From contig JAPFFF010000060.1 in the NCBI GenBank assembly GCA_039105265.1, forward strand, positions 248,001 to 312,000: a stretch of 64,000 nt of DNA. The letters are read 5' to 3'. The notes under the pieces are model-generated. The model was not told the DNA's origin and ran no database searches. It was given only the letters and a program-made list of their open reading frames with translations. The position numbers and the translations under genes are program-made. The DNA is from Tritrichomonas musculus. Taxonomy: Eukaryota > Parabasalia > Tritrichomonadida > Tritrichomonadidae. This document shows positions 47,488 through 58,998 of this stretch, piece by piece; the stretch's first letter is position 1, and each line of letters opens with the position of its first letter.

Positions 47488-49524
47488 TTAGTAAATATTG
47501 CATGATTTTTTTTTGTCATAAGATTTAGGGAATGCTTTTTGTTCAATGGAAGTTACGGATTGAGGAATGTTTACATCATTCAAAGAATAACACAAGTCAA
47601 ATGCATTACTTGAGATAATTGTCACTTTTGATGGAATTTTTATTTTTCTTAGGTTAAAACAAGCATAAAAAAGATATTCGTTTATTATTGTCAAATCAGG
47701 AGGTAATTCTATTTCGGTAAGGGAAGAACAAAATTTAAAAGCAGATTCTTCAATAGACGTAACCGATGGAGGAATTGTTATTTTTCTGAGGCTAGAACAA
47801 CTGGAAAAAAGACCTTCTTTTATTATTGTTAAACCAGGAGGTAATTCGATTTCAGTAAGTGAACTACACCGTGTAAAAGCAATTTTTTCAATAGACGTAA
47901 CCGATGGAGGAATTGTTATTTTTCTGAGGCTAGAACAACTGGAAAAAAGGCCTTCTTTTATTATTGTTAAACCAGGAGGTAATTCGATTTCAGTAAGTGA
48001 ACTACAGCTTCTAAAAGCAAATTCTTCAATAGATGTAACGGATGAAGGAATTGTTATTTTTTTTAGTCCAGAACATTCGTAGAAAAGACCTTCTTCTATT
48101 ATTGTTAAACCAGGAGGTAATTCGATTTCGGTAAGTGAACTACAGCTTCTAAAAGCAAATTTTCCAATAGATGTAACGGATGGAGGAATTGTTAAATGCT
48201 TCAAACTTACGCAATTAGAAAAAGCTCTCTCTCCGATTGTGTTAACAGAAGAAGGAATTGTTATTTCACATAAATTCGAGCATTTAAAAAAAGATGATGA
48301 TCCAATCGATTTAATAAATGATGGAATTGTTATTTTCGTTAATTTTTGGCTATTCATGAAGCATATATCAGAGATTTCAGTTTTTGGATTTGACAGCAAT
48401 AGATTTAAAATATCTAAATTGTCTGATTCAACTGCATAATACAAAAGCGATGGATTTAAATTTTGGCATGGCTCTCTTAAAAGCAAGCCAACAAGAACTT
48501 TATGGTCATATTGGCACAGATATGGCATGAATTCAATGATATCTTCAATATCAGGAAAGAATGAGTAATTCCAATATTTAATATACGAATAATCTGTATC
48601 AATTTTAACTTCATAATTATTTATGATGTACGTTGCAATCTCATTATGATGACACTTGATTGCTTCTTCATAGCAGTTGTCTAAGACTCTTTTCAGTTCA
48701 ATTTTGTTTTCTTCAAGAAGATGAATGATTTCAGGGTTTCGGCCATGAATTGCATAGTTCCACAATTGGCCTTTTAATTCAACTTCATTCAATCTTAAAA
48801 ATTGAAAAATTTGAATGGCTCCAAAAAATGCAGCATATTCAATTATTGTCGGTTTGTTCTCAATTAAATATGAATTTGTCTCAAAAATTGATTCGTCTAT
48901 TTCTTTTGAGAGGTTGGTATTTGTCCGACTGGTATATTCAATAAATTCATCAACTGAATCTTCTCGAATCAGTTTACATAAATATGACTCATTTTGACCT
49001 ATTTGGCGGTTTTCTTCAAAATGATTATAAAAATCTTCACCTTGTTTCTTCATTTCTTCATCGATCAAAAGGCAGGTTTCTTTGCTCATCGATTTTTTTA
49101 ATTCTGTGGCATAAAAAAGATATTGGGTAGCTGGATTGGTATCGTAAATTAACTGGATTATTGAATCATCTATTGATATCAGTTCGCTTTGTAAAAGATA
49201 AAGTAGAATTCGTCTATTTTTTCGGAAAATATTGCATATTTCATAACCCAGCATTTCTTGCTTAATATCTTTCAAAAGATATTGAAGAATTTTCTCAATT
49301 TTGCTTAAATGAGGATGATATGGGTGATGATACATTTCAATATGTGATATTAAAATAAAAAGTTCTTTGAGTTCATGCTCATTTTCTGTAATATTTGAAG
49401 ATTGTAAAATATCTATTAAATCTGAATAAAGATTTTCATCTTCATCTTCAACAGCGCTATCAATATACATTAAAATTTTATCGTAAATTTGCTTTCTAAG
49501 AGATAATAAGTTTTGTGCATCCAT
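47488..49524 (-). CDS. BspA-type leucine-rich-repeat protein with DUF3447-like N-terminus (678 aa)
   Basis: Residues 1-370 match by pattern the DUF3447/ankyrin-like module of trichomonads (helical pairs such as IIEYAAFFGAIQIFQFL, NPEIIHLLEENKIE). Residues about 385-670 are roughly twelve LRR_5 repeats of 23 residues (LTEIELPPGLTIIEEGLF, SSVTSIEEFAFRSCSS). BspA-type LRR proteins are greatly expanded in trichomonads, some at the cell surface; no signal peptide or membrane span is visible here, so it is probably cytosolic. The frame is intact and ends TAAAC. The central repeats form nearly identical 138-bp blocks (47745-48130), showing recent internal duplication. Confidence 0.85.
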   Translation of the reverse strand: MDAQNLLSLRKQIYDKILMYIDSAVEDEDENLYSDLIDILQSSNITENEHELKELFILISHIEMYHHPYHPHLSKIEKILQYLLKDIKQEMLGYEICNIFRKNRRILLYLLQSELISIDDSIIQLIYDTNPATQYLFYATELKKSMSKETCLLIDEEMKKQGEDFYNHFEENRQIGQNESYLCKLIREDSVDEFIEYTSRTNTNLSKEIDESIFETNSYLIENKPTIIEYAAFFGAIQIFQFLRLNEVELKGQLWNYAIHGRNPEIIHLLEENKIELKRVLDNCYEEAIKCHHNEIATYIINNYEVKIDTDYSYIKYWNYSFFPDIEDIIEFMPYLCQYDHKVLVGLLLREPCQNLNPSLLYYAVESDNLDILNLLLSNPKTEISDICFMNSQKLTKITIPSFIKSIGSSSFFKCSNLCEITIPSSVNTIGERAFSNCVSLKHLTIPPSVTSIGKFAFRSCSSLTEIELPPGLTIIEEGLFYECSGLKKITIPSSVTSIEEFAFRSCSSLTEIELPPGLTIIKEGLFSSCSSLRKITIPPSVTSIEKIAFTRCSSLTEIELPPGLTIIKEGLFSSCSSLRKITIPPSVTSIEESAFKFCSSLTEIELPPDLTIINEYLFYACFNLRKIKIPSKVTIISSNAFDLCYSLNDVNIPQSVTSIEQKAFPKSYDKKKSCNIY

Positions 49525-50456
49525 TTAACTTAATAGAAATCAAAAAAAAAAAAAAAAATAAATAATTCAATATGTATAACGTAACTTTTTTCACTTTTTC
49601 AATAAAAAACTTTATGTTCAAAAAGATTTTATCTGCTTACATGACATGAAAACTTGAGTTTTATTTTAGTTGCAAAAACTCATCTTATTTCTATTTGAGT
49701 ATTGGAGATCAATTGCATTTTTGCCCCTACTTATTTGATTTTATTCTATTTAGTGATTAAAATTAAGTATTTAAAATGTATTTAATAAATATATAAGTTA
49801 AAAATGAAGTAAAATAAAATGTGCACAGATACCTGTGGAATACAATTAAGAAAAAACTATGGTTTTTAATGAGATTTAAATCTTCATCATTTCCCTCTAT
49901 TTCAAGAGTTGCTATGGCCTGATTGACCAAAGATTAAAATATTATGATTCAACAAAATATATTTGACTTTTGCTCATTCAAAAAGCATTTATTATTATGT
50001 CTATTAAAGCACAATTTCTAATTGTTTTTATATTTATATATATTTATAAACCATTGTGGATTTATTGTTCATAATCTTATAGTAAATTTATTATCAGTGC
50101 TTGAATGCACATTGAAAACTTAAAAACTTTTTGAATATATTAATTTATATCTAGATATTTATGTTTAGAATGAACAATTGCAGGAATAAGGCACAAACCA
50201 AAATATTTTTATTTCTTTATTTATGTACCATTCGACGTATATTCATTTTAATATGGTATATGGAGTTCCTTTATGTAAATAAAGCAACAAATGAAATTTA
50301 TTTAAACTTCAATGCATTCAATTTATTAAAAAAGGAGTTCAATTTTATTTATTTCACTTTTTGATAGAATTGCAAAAAAATAAAATTGAACTCCTTAAAA
50401 TTTCAATTGAAATTTTGTATAAAATTTAAATTTTCACCTTTCTCTCAATATCATAA
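49525..50456. other. AT-rich spacer with a 19-bp hairpin and adjoining palindrome
   Basis: No gene is supported; a 67-codon frame at 50161 is low-complexity and unconvincing. AAGGAGTTCAATTTTATTT (50332-50350) pairs perfectly with 50378-50396 around a 27-base loop, and the perfect palindrome AAAATTTCAATTGAAATTTT follows at 50397-50416. Such adjacent inverted repeats may be the trace of a small mobile element. Its position just upstream of the truncated epimerase gene is suggestive. Confidence 0.5.
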
Positions 50457-51230
50457 GTGCAACTTTTTCTTAATCTAGGAACAATCATTAGAATATTTGC
50501 TAGAATTGACAATCAAAAAGGACACTGGAACAAAGCTTCATTAAAAGCACGTAAAATGAAAGCTTTTGATCTTCCAATGATTTTATGTAATGTTTCTCTT
50601 GAAATAGAAAACCTTATTGGAAAAGAGAAAGTTAAAGAAAAAATAGATAAATGTCTACATGAAATCCTTGATGTTTTCTACAAACCAGAACTTGGTTTTA
50701 TTGTTGAACATGTAAATGAAGATGGTTCATTAGCGGATAACTTTGAAGGACGTCTTTTGAACCCTGGACATCCACCTGAAGCAACATGGTTCATTATGGA
50801 TCTTGGTGTCCGTCTAAATAAGCCAGAATACATTGAAAAGGCTGTTGAAATTTCCCTAAAAGAAATTAAGAAAGGTTGGGATTCAAAATATGATTGAATC
50901 TTTTATTTCATGGATCGTCTTGATCGTCCTCCTTTACAACTTGAATGGGATCACAAAATTTGGTGGGTTCATATTGAAAAAATGATTTCAATGATAAAAG
51001 GATACCGTCTCACAAAGAACAAAGAATGTCTTGATTGGTTCCTCAAACTCCAAGAATACAGTTGGAGTCATTTCAAAGATATTGAATATCCAGAATGGTA
51101 TGGATACCTAAATCGTAGAGGTGAACCATTCCTAACACTCAAAGGAGGAAAATGGAAAGGATGTTTCCATGTTCCAAGAGGAATGTACCAAATTTGGCAA
51201 CAATTAGATATGCTTGCCAATGAAAAATAA
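50457..51230 (+). pseudogene. N-acylglucosamine 2-epimerase remnant, 5'-truncated with in-frame TGA
   Basis: The family interconverts N-acylglucosamine and N-acylmannosamine. The remnant keeps about 258 of the usual 390-400 codons: NPGHPPEATWFIMDLG and EWDHKIWWVHIEKM (with family His and Trp residues), ending GCFHVPRGMYQIWQQLDML, the normal C-terminus. The N-terminal third is missing and no ATG starts it. One in-frame TGA at 50895 interrupts GWDSKYD-stop-IFYFMDRLDRP, where the family has a Gly; GGA to TGA would explain it. Both sides stay in one frame, so decay is recent. Bacterial-type metabolic genes in trichomonads are often laterally acquired. Confidence 0.8.
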
Positions 51231-51853
51231 TAAATAACATATAAATGATAAAATATATTCAATAATTTTTTAATTGAAAAAAAATACCAAGTGAGTGATT
51301 AAAAGAATAGTTTTAATGATTCATTTAACATTAATTCAATATTTGAGGGCTTGTACATTATAATTTTTTTTTAGAAATTAAATCTCAAATTTCTTCTGGA
51401 TAAAATTGCATTAAAATATTGCCTTAACCTGGTGCTTGTGATTTGAGTTGAAGTTTGATTTGAGAATTAAATCGTTTCGGTTAATTTTCTATACGACTCT
51501 ATAAATGAACTTTCAAAAGGAGAACGTTAATTAATTTAAAAATATCAGAGACAAGAATATATTCAAGTTTCAAAAGGAATTTGATTTGATAAAATCAATA
51601 AGAATATATTCAAGTTTCAAATCTCTATGAAGAATATCGTGAATGTGTAGATATGAAATGACTGATGCAATTCCATATATTATTATAAGCTTTTGAGAAT
51701 CTGAAATAGTATTGTTTGGGGTTTTCTCTTTCTGATTCAATTAAGTCTTTTAAAGTACCATTTGGGACATATTCAGTAAATGAAATTGGATTTTTATTTT
51801 TATTTTTTTTTTTTTTTTCAAAATCAACTGGACAATGTCCTTTATATTAATAT

Positions 51854-52751
51854 AATAGCATCCTGCTAACGCCAAAAAAATCCTAAAATTAACGCCAATA
51901 GAGACAATCTTTTATGGAAAAATATTCTTAAATTATATAAAAGTAAACGATCAATTTTTACCTTTGTTAATATTTTATTTAACCTTTCAGTCGTTTAATA
52001 ATTAATAAATATAAACGATCTAAATATACATTAAATCTTCTTATTTTCACCTTTTGACCGTTAATTGTCATTAAGAACGATCTGAAAAAACCTACAATTA
52101 TCATTTTTTCACCAATCGACCGTTAGTTGTCATTAAGAGATGTTAATTGTCATTAAGAACGATTTAAATTTACCTATTATTACTCTTTTTTGGCCTACTG
52201 ACCGTTAATTGTCATTAAGAGCGGTTATTTGGCATTAAGGACGATCAAATACTGGTGCGAGTTTGAGCATATTTAACCTTTGGTTTACGGTTGTCATTAA
52301 GGAAATTTTCTTGTCATTAAGCAATTTTCGCATTTTTTAGCCAATGAAATCAAAATAAAAACCCTGATTGTTATCGAAAATTAAAAATTAGTCGAATTAT
52401 AATTGTTTTTGTTTAAAGTTTCTCAGATATTTTTAATATATATAAAATTATATGCTAAGATTCTTATTAAATCTTGTCAGCAATCCTCTATTTGTGAATA
52501 ATCCTCAAATAATTCTAAAATCATAGGCATTTACTTTTTCTTGCCATAATTAATAAAATAATATTTAAATTATTTTCTCAAACATTTATATGAAAATCAA
52601 AACCTATATCATTGGAGCATTTGCATAATGAATATATCAAAAATAACAATTTTATATCTAAAAAATTTGTTTTTATTGCGTTTCTAAAGAAATAATAAAC
52701 GGTCGTTCTTAATGACAACTTGATTCATAATGGCGTTAGCAGGATGCTATA
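51854..52751. mobile_element. Non-autonomous DNA transposon (MITE-like), 898 bp, with 20-bp terminal inverted repeats
   Basis: ATAGCATCCTGCTAACGCCA at 51855-51874 is matched perfectly, inverted, at 52731-52750. The 8-bp direct repeat ATTAATAT flanks the element at 51846-51853 and 52752-52759, a likely target-site duplication. No transposase frame is present. The interior carries TTGTCATTAAG six times in direct orientation (from 52065 to 52321), a variant near 52229, and once inverted near the right end (52708-52718), often preceded by ACCGTTA and followed by AACGATC. Such subterminal repeats are typical transposase-binding sites. Eight-base duplications occur in hAT-like elements, but the tips lack the hAT consensus; the superfamily is open. 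Confidence 0.85.
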
Positions 52752-52759
52752 ATTAATAT

Positions 52760-53139
52760 TAATATTTTAACATTAATGGAAGATTCAACTGAGATAAAAT
52801 AATTACTAGCCTTAACGTTTTTTCACATCACAAATTCCTTAAAGTAACTTTTTAATAATATTATTCATGCAAATTGGCTGGTTTACATTTGATTCGGAGC
52901 TGTGATCTAGATTAATAAATTAATGAAAAAAAATATATTATTAGAAATTTTTTTAAAATTATATCAAATTTGTGATAGTATTCAAAAATTGAATGTAAAA
53001 AAATATAGAGTGTATACAAAAATAGAAGCTATTATTAGAATAGAATTAAAATCTGAAGAAATATTTGAAAAAATTTATAATTTAATTTTTGAAAAGTTGA
53101 ACTTTTCACATTCAAATTTTAAATACTGTAGATTTTAAA
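52760..53139. other. AT-rich spacer
   Basis: I see no supported gene. A 71-codon frame at 52923 is Lys/Ile-rich, without homology that I recognise, and ends just before the prominin-like gene. TTCACATTC near 53103 could be a weak initiator for that gene. The spacer 51231-51845, left of the transposon, is likewise featureless apart from a poly-T run near 51805. Confidence 0.5.
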
Positions 53140-55631
53140 ATGATCGACTTTCTTCTTTTTCTTATTTTTATTTCCAAAAGTGAAGATCTACCCGAAACAA
53201 AGCATATGGAAGGTGGGGTCTTCGGCTGGCCTGATGCCCTTGCTTTACAGAAAAACCTTTGGGCCAAAATCCCAATTCCTTACATTCGATTCTATAAATC
53301 TGAGATCAACATTGCTGGTATCACAGAAAAACTTATTTCTGGTCGATTAAATTTTAGCCTTTCAACAATAATTGAAGAAATGATTAGCTCTATACAACAA
53401 GATTTGGATTCAAACGATGAAATGTCGAATGAAACATCCAATTTTATAGCTAAACTACGTAAAATGAATAATTTTCCTTCAAATTCAATTTTTCCAAAAA
53501 TACATCATTATTTAAATCAAATTTCATATTTAGAAGGGAGCAAACTTCAAAACGAGCAATGCAATAAAGATTTGTATCCAAATGCACATTTACTTTCCAG
53601 ATTTATTGGAGATAGTTTATTCAATGATATTGATTGTTCTATTCCAGACGAGTTAATTGGCCAATTTCTCTCATTTATTTTAATTATTGTTCCCATCATA
53701 GTAATTTTTATTTTTTCATTTTTATTTTACCTTTTTTTTGCTATTTTTCGTTGTTGTTGCTGTCTGGCCAAAAAGCGATTCAATCCTGGCTGTTTTTGCA
53801 TTATTGTTTTCATACTTGTTTCGTCATGCATGCTCATCTCAGTTGGCTTCAATATTGCCTCCTCTGTTTACCTGATAAAAGTTGTTGACTACATTTTTTC
53901 AAAGAAAATTTTGAATGAAGCCGAAACCGTTTGTAAACTTCTCAATCCATCAATAAACGATGGTATTCAAAAAGTTGTGAATGAACTAACTCCAGCCATC
54001 TCGAATATCTCGAATCAGACGACTTTAACGATAGACGAAAGTTTGCCTCAACTTTTGAATGTATTGAATTCAACCGCCCAAAATTTGTCAGAAATTTCGA
54101 AGACGATGAATAGCCTCTCAAATTTCGGAGATGATGAAACGACCAAAAACTGCTCAAAAAGTGAAGATGAATTCAATACCTGTTTGATGAATGCCGATCA
54201 ACAATTGAATGATCAATGTAAAGAAAGTAAAATAACGAACATTTCGCTTATCGAGAGCTTTACTAACTTTTCGTCTGCCGATAGTGTTGCCGGTGATCTT
54301 GACGGTTACCTCACAAATATTTCTGAGATAATGAACGTTACTTCTTTCATTGATTCAGGCAAAAGGTCAATTATTGAGGCAATTGACAGCATTGAAAATT
54401 CTGTGAACTCAATTGAGAACGTCAGCTGACGTTCATGATTATTTGGACTTCCTTGATGAGATTCCGTCATTTATATTTCCGATAGGAAAAGCGGTTTTAT
54501 TTTTGATGCCGATTTTGATGTTTATTTTCACGCTGATTCAGTTTCTTGCTTTTCTGACCAAGAACTGTTGTTCACGGTGCCTTGCTGCGTGCTGCATTCC
54601 ATGTTGTTTTTGCACTTTTTGCCAGTTTTTGATTGGTTTATTTTCCACTTTCTTCTGCCTGTTTGTCATCCTGATGAACGTCCTCTACGACCAGGGCGAT
54701 GACGTGTTCAACACGCTGATGAAGGAGGTGACAAATGAAAACAGGACCATTTATTTTGGGTCCTTAAATTTGTCATCACTTTCAAATAACGTCATCGGGT
54801 CCTTCCCCCTCGAGGCAATCAAATTGAGCGAGATACACTTCATCAAGAACTTCATCGATGCAAAACTCGACTCTTTCTGACGTCTTCAGCATTGCCGAGA
54901 TGCCGTTCAATCAGATTGCCGACATGATTGAGAAGGCCCTTTACAGCGCTTCTGAAACAACAAACTTGGACAGCATGATTGTCGGCCCAATTGAGGACAT
55001 AATCAACGAGACGCAGTCGACTATTCCGGATGCAAATTTGACTGATTTCGCCAACATTTCGAAAATGAACGAAGTTTTGGAAATTTACGAAAAATCTGTT
55101 GAAAATTGCTATCAGCAATGCTCCTCTGAATTTTCTGAACTCTCTGAAAATTATAACCGCTTTTTTGACGGTTTTGATAAAATTGAATCAACTTTTTCTG
55201 AGAAGAGAAATCAAATTGGCCCAGTGCTCGACGAGGTGCCTCAAAAAGTGTCACTTTTTGCTAATGAGTTGTTCGGAGGGATTCTCAAAAGTATCGGGGA
55301 AACGGTTGGTGAGACATTACGTTTAATTATTCCTATTTTTGACAGAATTGACTTGAAGTGGCTGATTGGCGCATTTAACATTGTGCGTGTCAGATTTTGT
55401 TATAATTTGTTCGCTGCTGTTCTTTGCATTTCTATCTCTGCGCACCTGTTCATTGTTGGAATGACTGCAATGACGCTCATTGTTTGCATCAGGAGGCGAG
55501 GAATGGGAAAGAAGAAAGAAGAATCTGAAGATGAAGACTCTTCTGAATCTTCTACTCAGAAAAACCGTTGCTGTCACAGAAAGAGAGTGTCAAATTATAG
55601 CAACAATGAAATGGATGATATAAATGAATAG
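53140..55631 (+). CDS. Prominin-like five-span membrane glycoprotein, with two +1 frame changes
   Basis: Prominins organise membrane protrusions. Seen: a short N-terminal signal (MIDFLLFLIFISKS), an extracellular loop, span 1 (IVPIIVIFIFSFLFYLFF) with Cys-rich RCCCCLAKK, span 2 (IIVFILVSSCMLISVGF), a large Asn-rich loop, span 3 (LFLMPILMFIFTLIQFL) with CCIPCCFCTFC, span 4 (FSTFFCLFVILMNVL), another loop and span 5 (VLCISISAHLFIVGM), then a basic tail. About 829 codons, as in prominins. The frame changes twice, each time by +1: within 54407-54429 and within 54828-54880. Both zones end in C-TGA-CGT. The second half is noticeably less AT-rich. Either a decaying gene, sequence error, or programmed frameshifting. 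Confidence 0.6.
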
Positions 55632-55722
55632 AAATTTTTGTTTTTATTATTAATAAATGTATGTTAGTTTTTATATCTTTGATTCTATACATAACTTTTT
55701 TGAATTTGAATTCTCTTCTGTA

Positions 55723-56176
55723 TATTATTGACTATTATTATATTATTGACTATTATTATATTATTGACTATTATTATATTATTGACTATTATTATATTAT
55801 TGACTATTATTATATTATTGACTATTATTATATTATTGACTATTATTATATTATTGACTATTATTATATTATTGACTATTATTATATTATTGACTATTAT
55901 TATATTATTGACTATTATTATATTATTGACTATTATTATATTATTGACTATTATTATATTATTGACTATTATTATATTATTGACTATTATTATATTATTG
56001 ACTATTATTATATTATTGACTATTATTATATTATTGACTATTATTATATTATTGACTATTATTATATTATTGACTATTATTATATTATTGACTATTATTA
56101 TATTATTGACTATTATTATATTATTGACTATTATTATATTATTGACTATTATTATATTATTGACTATTATTATTAG
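55723..56176. repeat. Minisatellite of an 18-bp unit, about 25 copies
   Basis: TATTATTGACTATTATTA is repeated head to tail with almost no variation. Because the unit is a multiple of three without stops in several frames, long artificial frames (YYYIID, TIIILL, NNIIIV repeats) exist on both strands; I do not call them genes. It starts about 90 bases after the prominin-like gene. The uniformity implies recent expansion. Confidence 0.95.
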
Positions 56177-56308
56177 CAATACCTTTGCGTAAGATTTTGC
56201 TACATTCTAAAACGAAAAAAAGATTTAAAAATGCTATTTGATGAAAAAATACCGAATTATAGAGATTTTGATGTAATTGAGAATATTTAAAAATGGTTGA
56301 ACGTAAGA

Positions 56309-58692
56309 ATGAGAAAAAGAGTTTTTGCTTTAATATTCATTTGTTTAATCAATATATATTTTAAATTAAAAAATGAAAATCAAAAAGTAGATCACGCAAA
56401 ATATGAAATTCAACGATCAATTGGAGGATTATATTTCGACAAAGAATGGAGTTTAAAAGCAATTAATAATTTAATATATTATTTAAGCATTGATCTTAAT
56501 GATGATAAAAATAATAATAAAAAATGTTTTTCAGAGATTCAATACAAATTAAGATATATTTACTTTGAAGGAAAGCATATATCAAAAGATATAAACAAAG
56601 CGATTCATTATTTAGTTCTTGCTGCAAATCAACAAAATTCTGAAGCACAAATATTTCTTGGTCGCATTTATCAAGATGGAAAATATGTTTCAAGAAACAT
56701 TAATAAAGCAATTTATTATTATTCATTAGCTGCTGAACAAAATAATTCAGATGGTCAATTTAGTCTTGGTCTACTTTTTGAGTCTGAGGGAAATATAAGC
56801 AAAGCAATCTATTATTTTCAACTTGCTGCAAATCAAAATCATCCTGATGCACAAACGTACCTTGGATCCTTTTATCCATATTAGCCATTCATTATTTTCA
56901 AAGTGCTGCAAACCAAAATTACAGTGTTGCACAATATTTTCTTGGAAACCTTTATTATAGAGGAAAGTTTATTCGACCAGATATTAAAAAGGCAATTTAT
57001 TACTATACGTTGGCTGCAGAACAAAATTATTGTATAGCCCAATTAATGCTAGGGGAAATATACTTATTGGGTAAATTTATTCCACGTAATATTCAAAAAG
57101 CAATACATTTTTACACATTAGCAGCTGATCAAAATGATATAAAAGCACAATTTAATAGAGGGAACATTTATTTCAATGAGAGATATATTAAACAAGATAT
57201 AAACAAAGAAATTTATTATTACAAACTCGCTGCTGATTCAAATAATTTAGAATCTCAAATGATACTTGGATATATTTATTCACAAGAAGATTTTAGTTCA
57301 ATAGATATTAACAAAGCTATTTATTACTATTCACTTGCAGTAAATCAAAATAATGCAACTGCTCAATTTAATCTTGGTTTAATTTATTTTGAAAATAAAC
57401 ATATTAAACGAGATATAACTAAAGCAATTCATTATTTTACACTTGCTGCAAAACAAAACTTTTTAGAAGCGCAATTTAATCTTGGTTTGATTTATTATGA
57501 TAATAAATATGTTCCACGAGATATTACTAGAGCAATTCATTATTTTACAATTGTAGCAAATCATAATGATTTGGACTCCCAAATATTACTTGGAAGAATA
57601 ATCTTGGTTTGTATTATATTTCAATGGTGAATTTGTTCAACGTGATATTAACAAAGCTTTTTATTATACATCTCTTGCAGCTCATCAAAATGATCCATAT
57701 TCACAATATAATCTTGGTGTATTGTATGATGATGGTTCGTATGTTTCTCGTGATATCAAAAAGCAATTTATTATTATTCTCTTGCAGCTAATCAAAACCA
57801 TCCTAATGCACAATATAATCTTGGACTTGCTTATTTGCAAGGTGTGAATGCTACAAGAAATGTTAACAAAGCAATTCATTATTTTACGCTTGCTTCAAAC
57901 AAAAAGCATTCAAAAGCCCAACTTTTTCTAGGGATGATTTATTTGAAAGGAATTTACGTTCAACAATATATTAAAAAATGGATTTATCTTTTGAATCTTT
58001 CTTCGAAAAATCGAAATATTGAAGCGCATTTTGAACTTGGAGTTTTATATCATGAAGGAAAGTACATAAAACAAGATATTGGCAAATCCATTCATTATTA
58101 CAAAGAAGCCCCATCATTCAATAATCAAAGAGCTAAAAATAATCTTGGAATTTTGTATAAGTATGGATTTGGAGAAGAAATTCCTAAAAGAATTGGATCA
58201 GCAATAGAATACTTTAAAGAAGCAAAAAATCACTCAAATGATGCAATATGCATGTATAATTTGGCTCATTTATGTTTGTTTGAAAACACAGTCAAAGACA
58301 GCATTGATGAATCTATTAAATTATTAATAAGATCATCAATGCTTAATTTTTCTCCTTCTAAATATTTATTGTGTTTGGCATTAATTGCTAAATTTGGATT
58401 TTCATTTGAAACTCAAGCTATCAAAGAACTGTCTAAGCATGCCAAAAAAGCAAATGATTTATCATCAACTCTTTGTAAAATGATTGAGAATCTGAAACTG
58501 CGTAATAAGGTTGTTTATACAAATACACATAATTTTTTTAAAAGCATTGATTTTTTATATGGATCATTCGAGGATGTCATTCAATCAAAGAAAATATTTG
58601 ATCACAAGGCAAATGCAAATCAACAAGAAAATTTAAAAATCAAAGAAATAACGAGCCTCTTTTATGAAGGATTTGGATTTGAAATTCAATGA
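56309..58692 (+). pseudogene. Sel1-repeat protein gene broken by several frame shifts
   Basis: From the ATG at 56309 (MRKRVFALIFICLIN) the sequence encodes about 19 Sel1 repeats (INKAIHYFTLAANQNNSEAQ type) and a family C-terminus (KIKEITSLFYEGFGFEI). The frame changes near 56880, near 57600 (LGLYYFNGEF) and inside an A run near 57765 (DIKKAIYYYSLAANQ), then stays open to the stop at 58692. Repeats on both sides of each break remain in phase with the 36-residue period, so the damage is recent. There is no kinase domain. Its C-terminus resembles that of the gene ending at 45454, so the two are paralogues. Confidence 0.75.
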
Positions 58693-58998
58693 AGATCATA
58701 AGTTGAAAGAATGAAACTTGTATACTCACAGCACTTTGCTTTGAAAAATTACTTACTTTTTGAATGTCTTGACCAGATATACATTCAAAAAGAAGGAGTG
58801 CACAATCTCTTCGTATTTACATTATAGAATTGATATACAAATTAAAAAAGAGATATAAGAACTTATTGAATAATGCTTGTCAAATAATTCAAATAAACGG
58901 CAGGATTTCAGGTAAAAAAAAAAAAAAATATTTAAAATTAAAAAAAAAAAAACTTTAAATATAACATATAATACGCTCACATAAGATGTTTGGATCAA
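58693..58998. other. Short AT-rich spacer
   Basis: No gene is seen. There are two long A runs near 58914-58950. The spacer separates two convergent genes, so it should hold two transcript ends. Confidence 0.6.

Noticed and set aside
50161-50364. 67-codon frame upstream of the epimerase remnant
   Set aside because: Low-complexity, AT-driven composition and no family resemblance.
52923-53138. 71-codon Lys/Ile-rich frame before the prominin-like gene
   Set aside because: Composition matches random AT-rich spacer; no initiator or homology seen.
55661-56192. Long YYYIID, TIIILL and NNIIIV frames
   Set aside because: They are the 18-bp minisatellite read in different frames and strands.
57609-57791. 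60-codon frame inside the second Sel1 gene
   Set aside because: Out-of-frame shadow of Sel1 repeats; the repeat pattern is in another frame.
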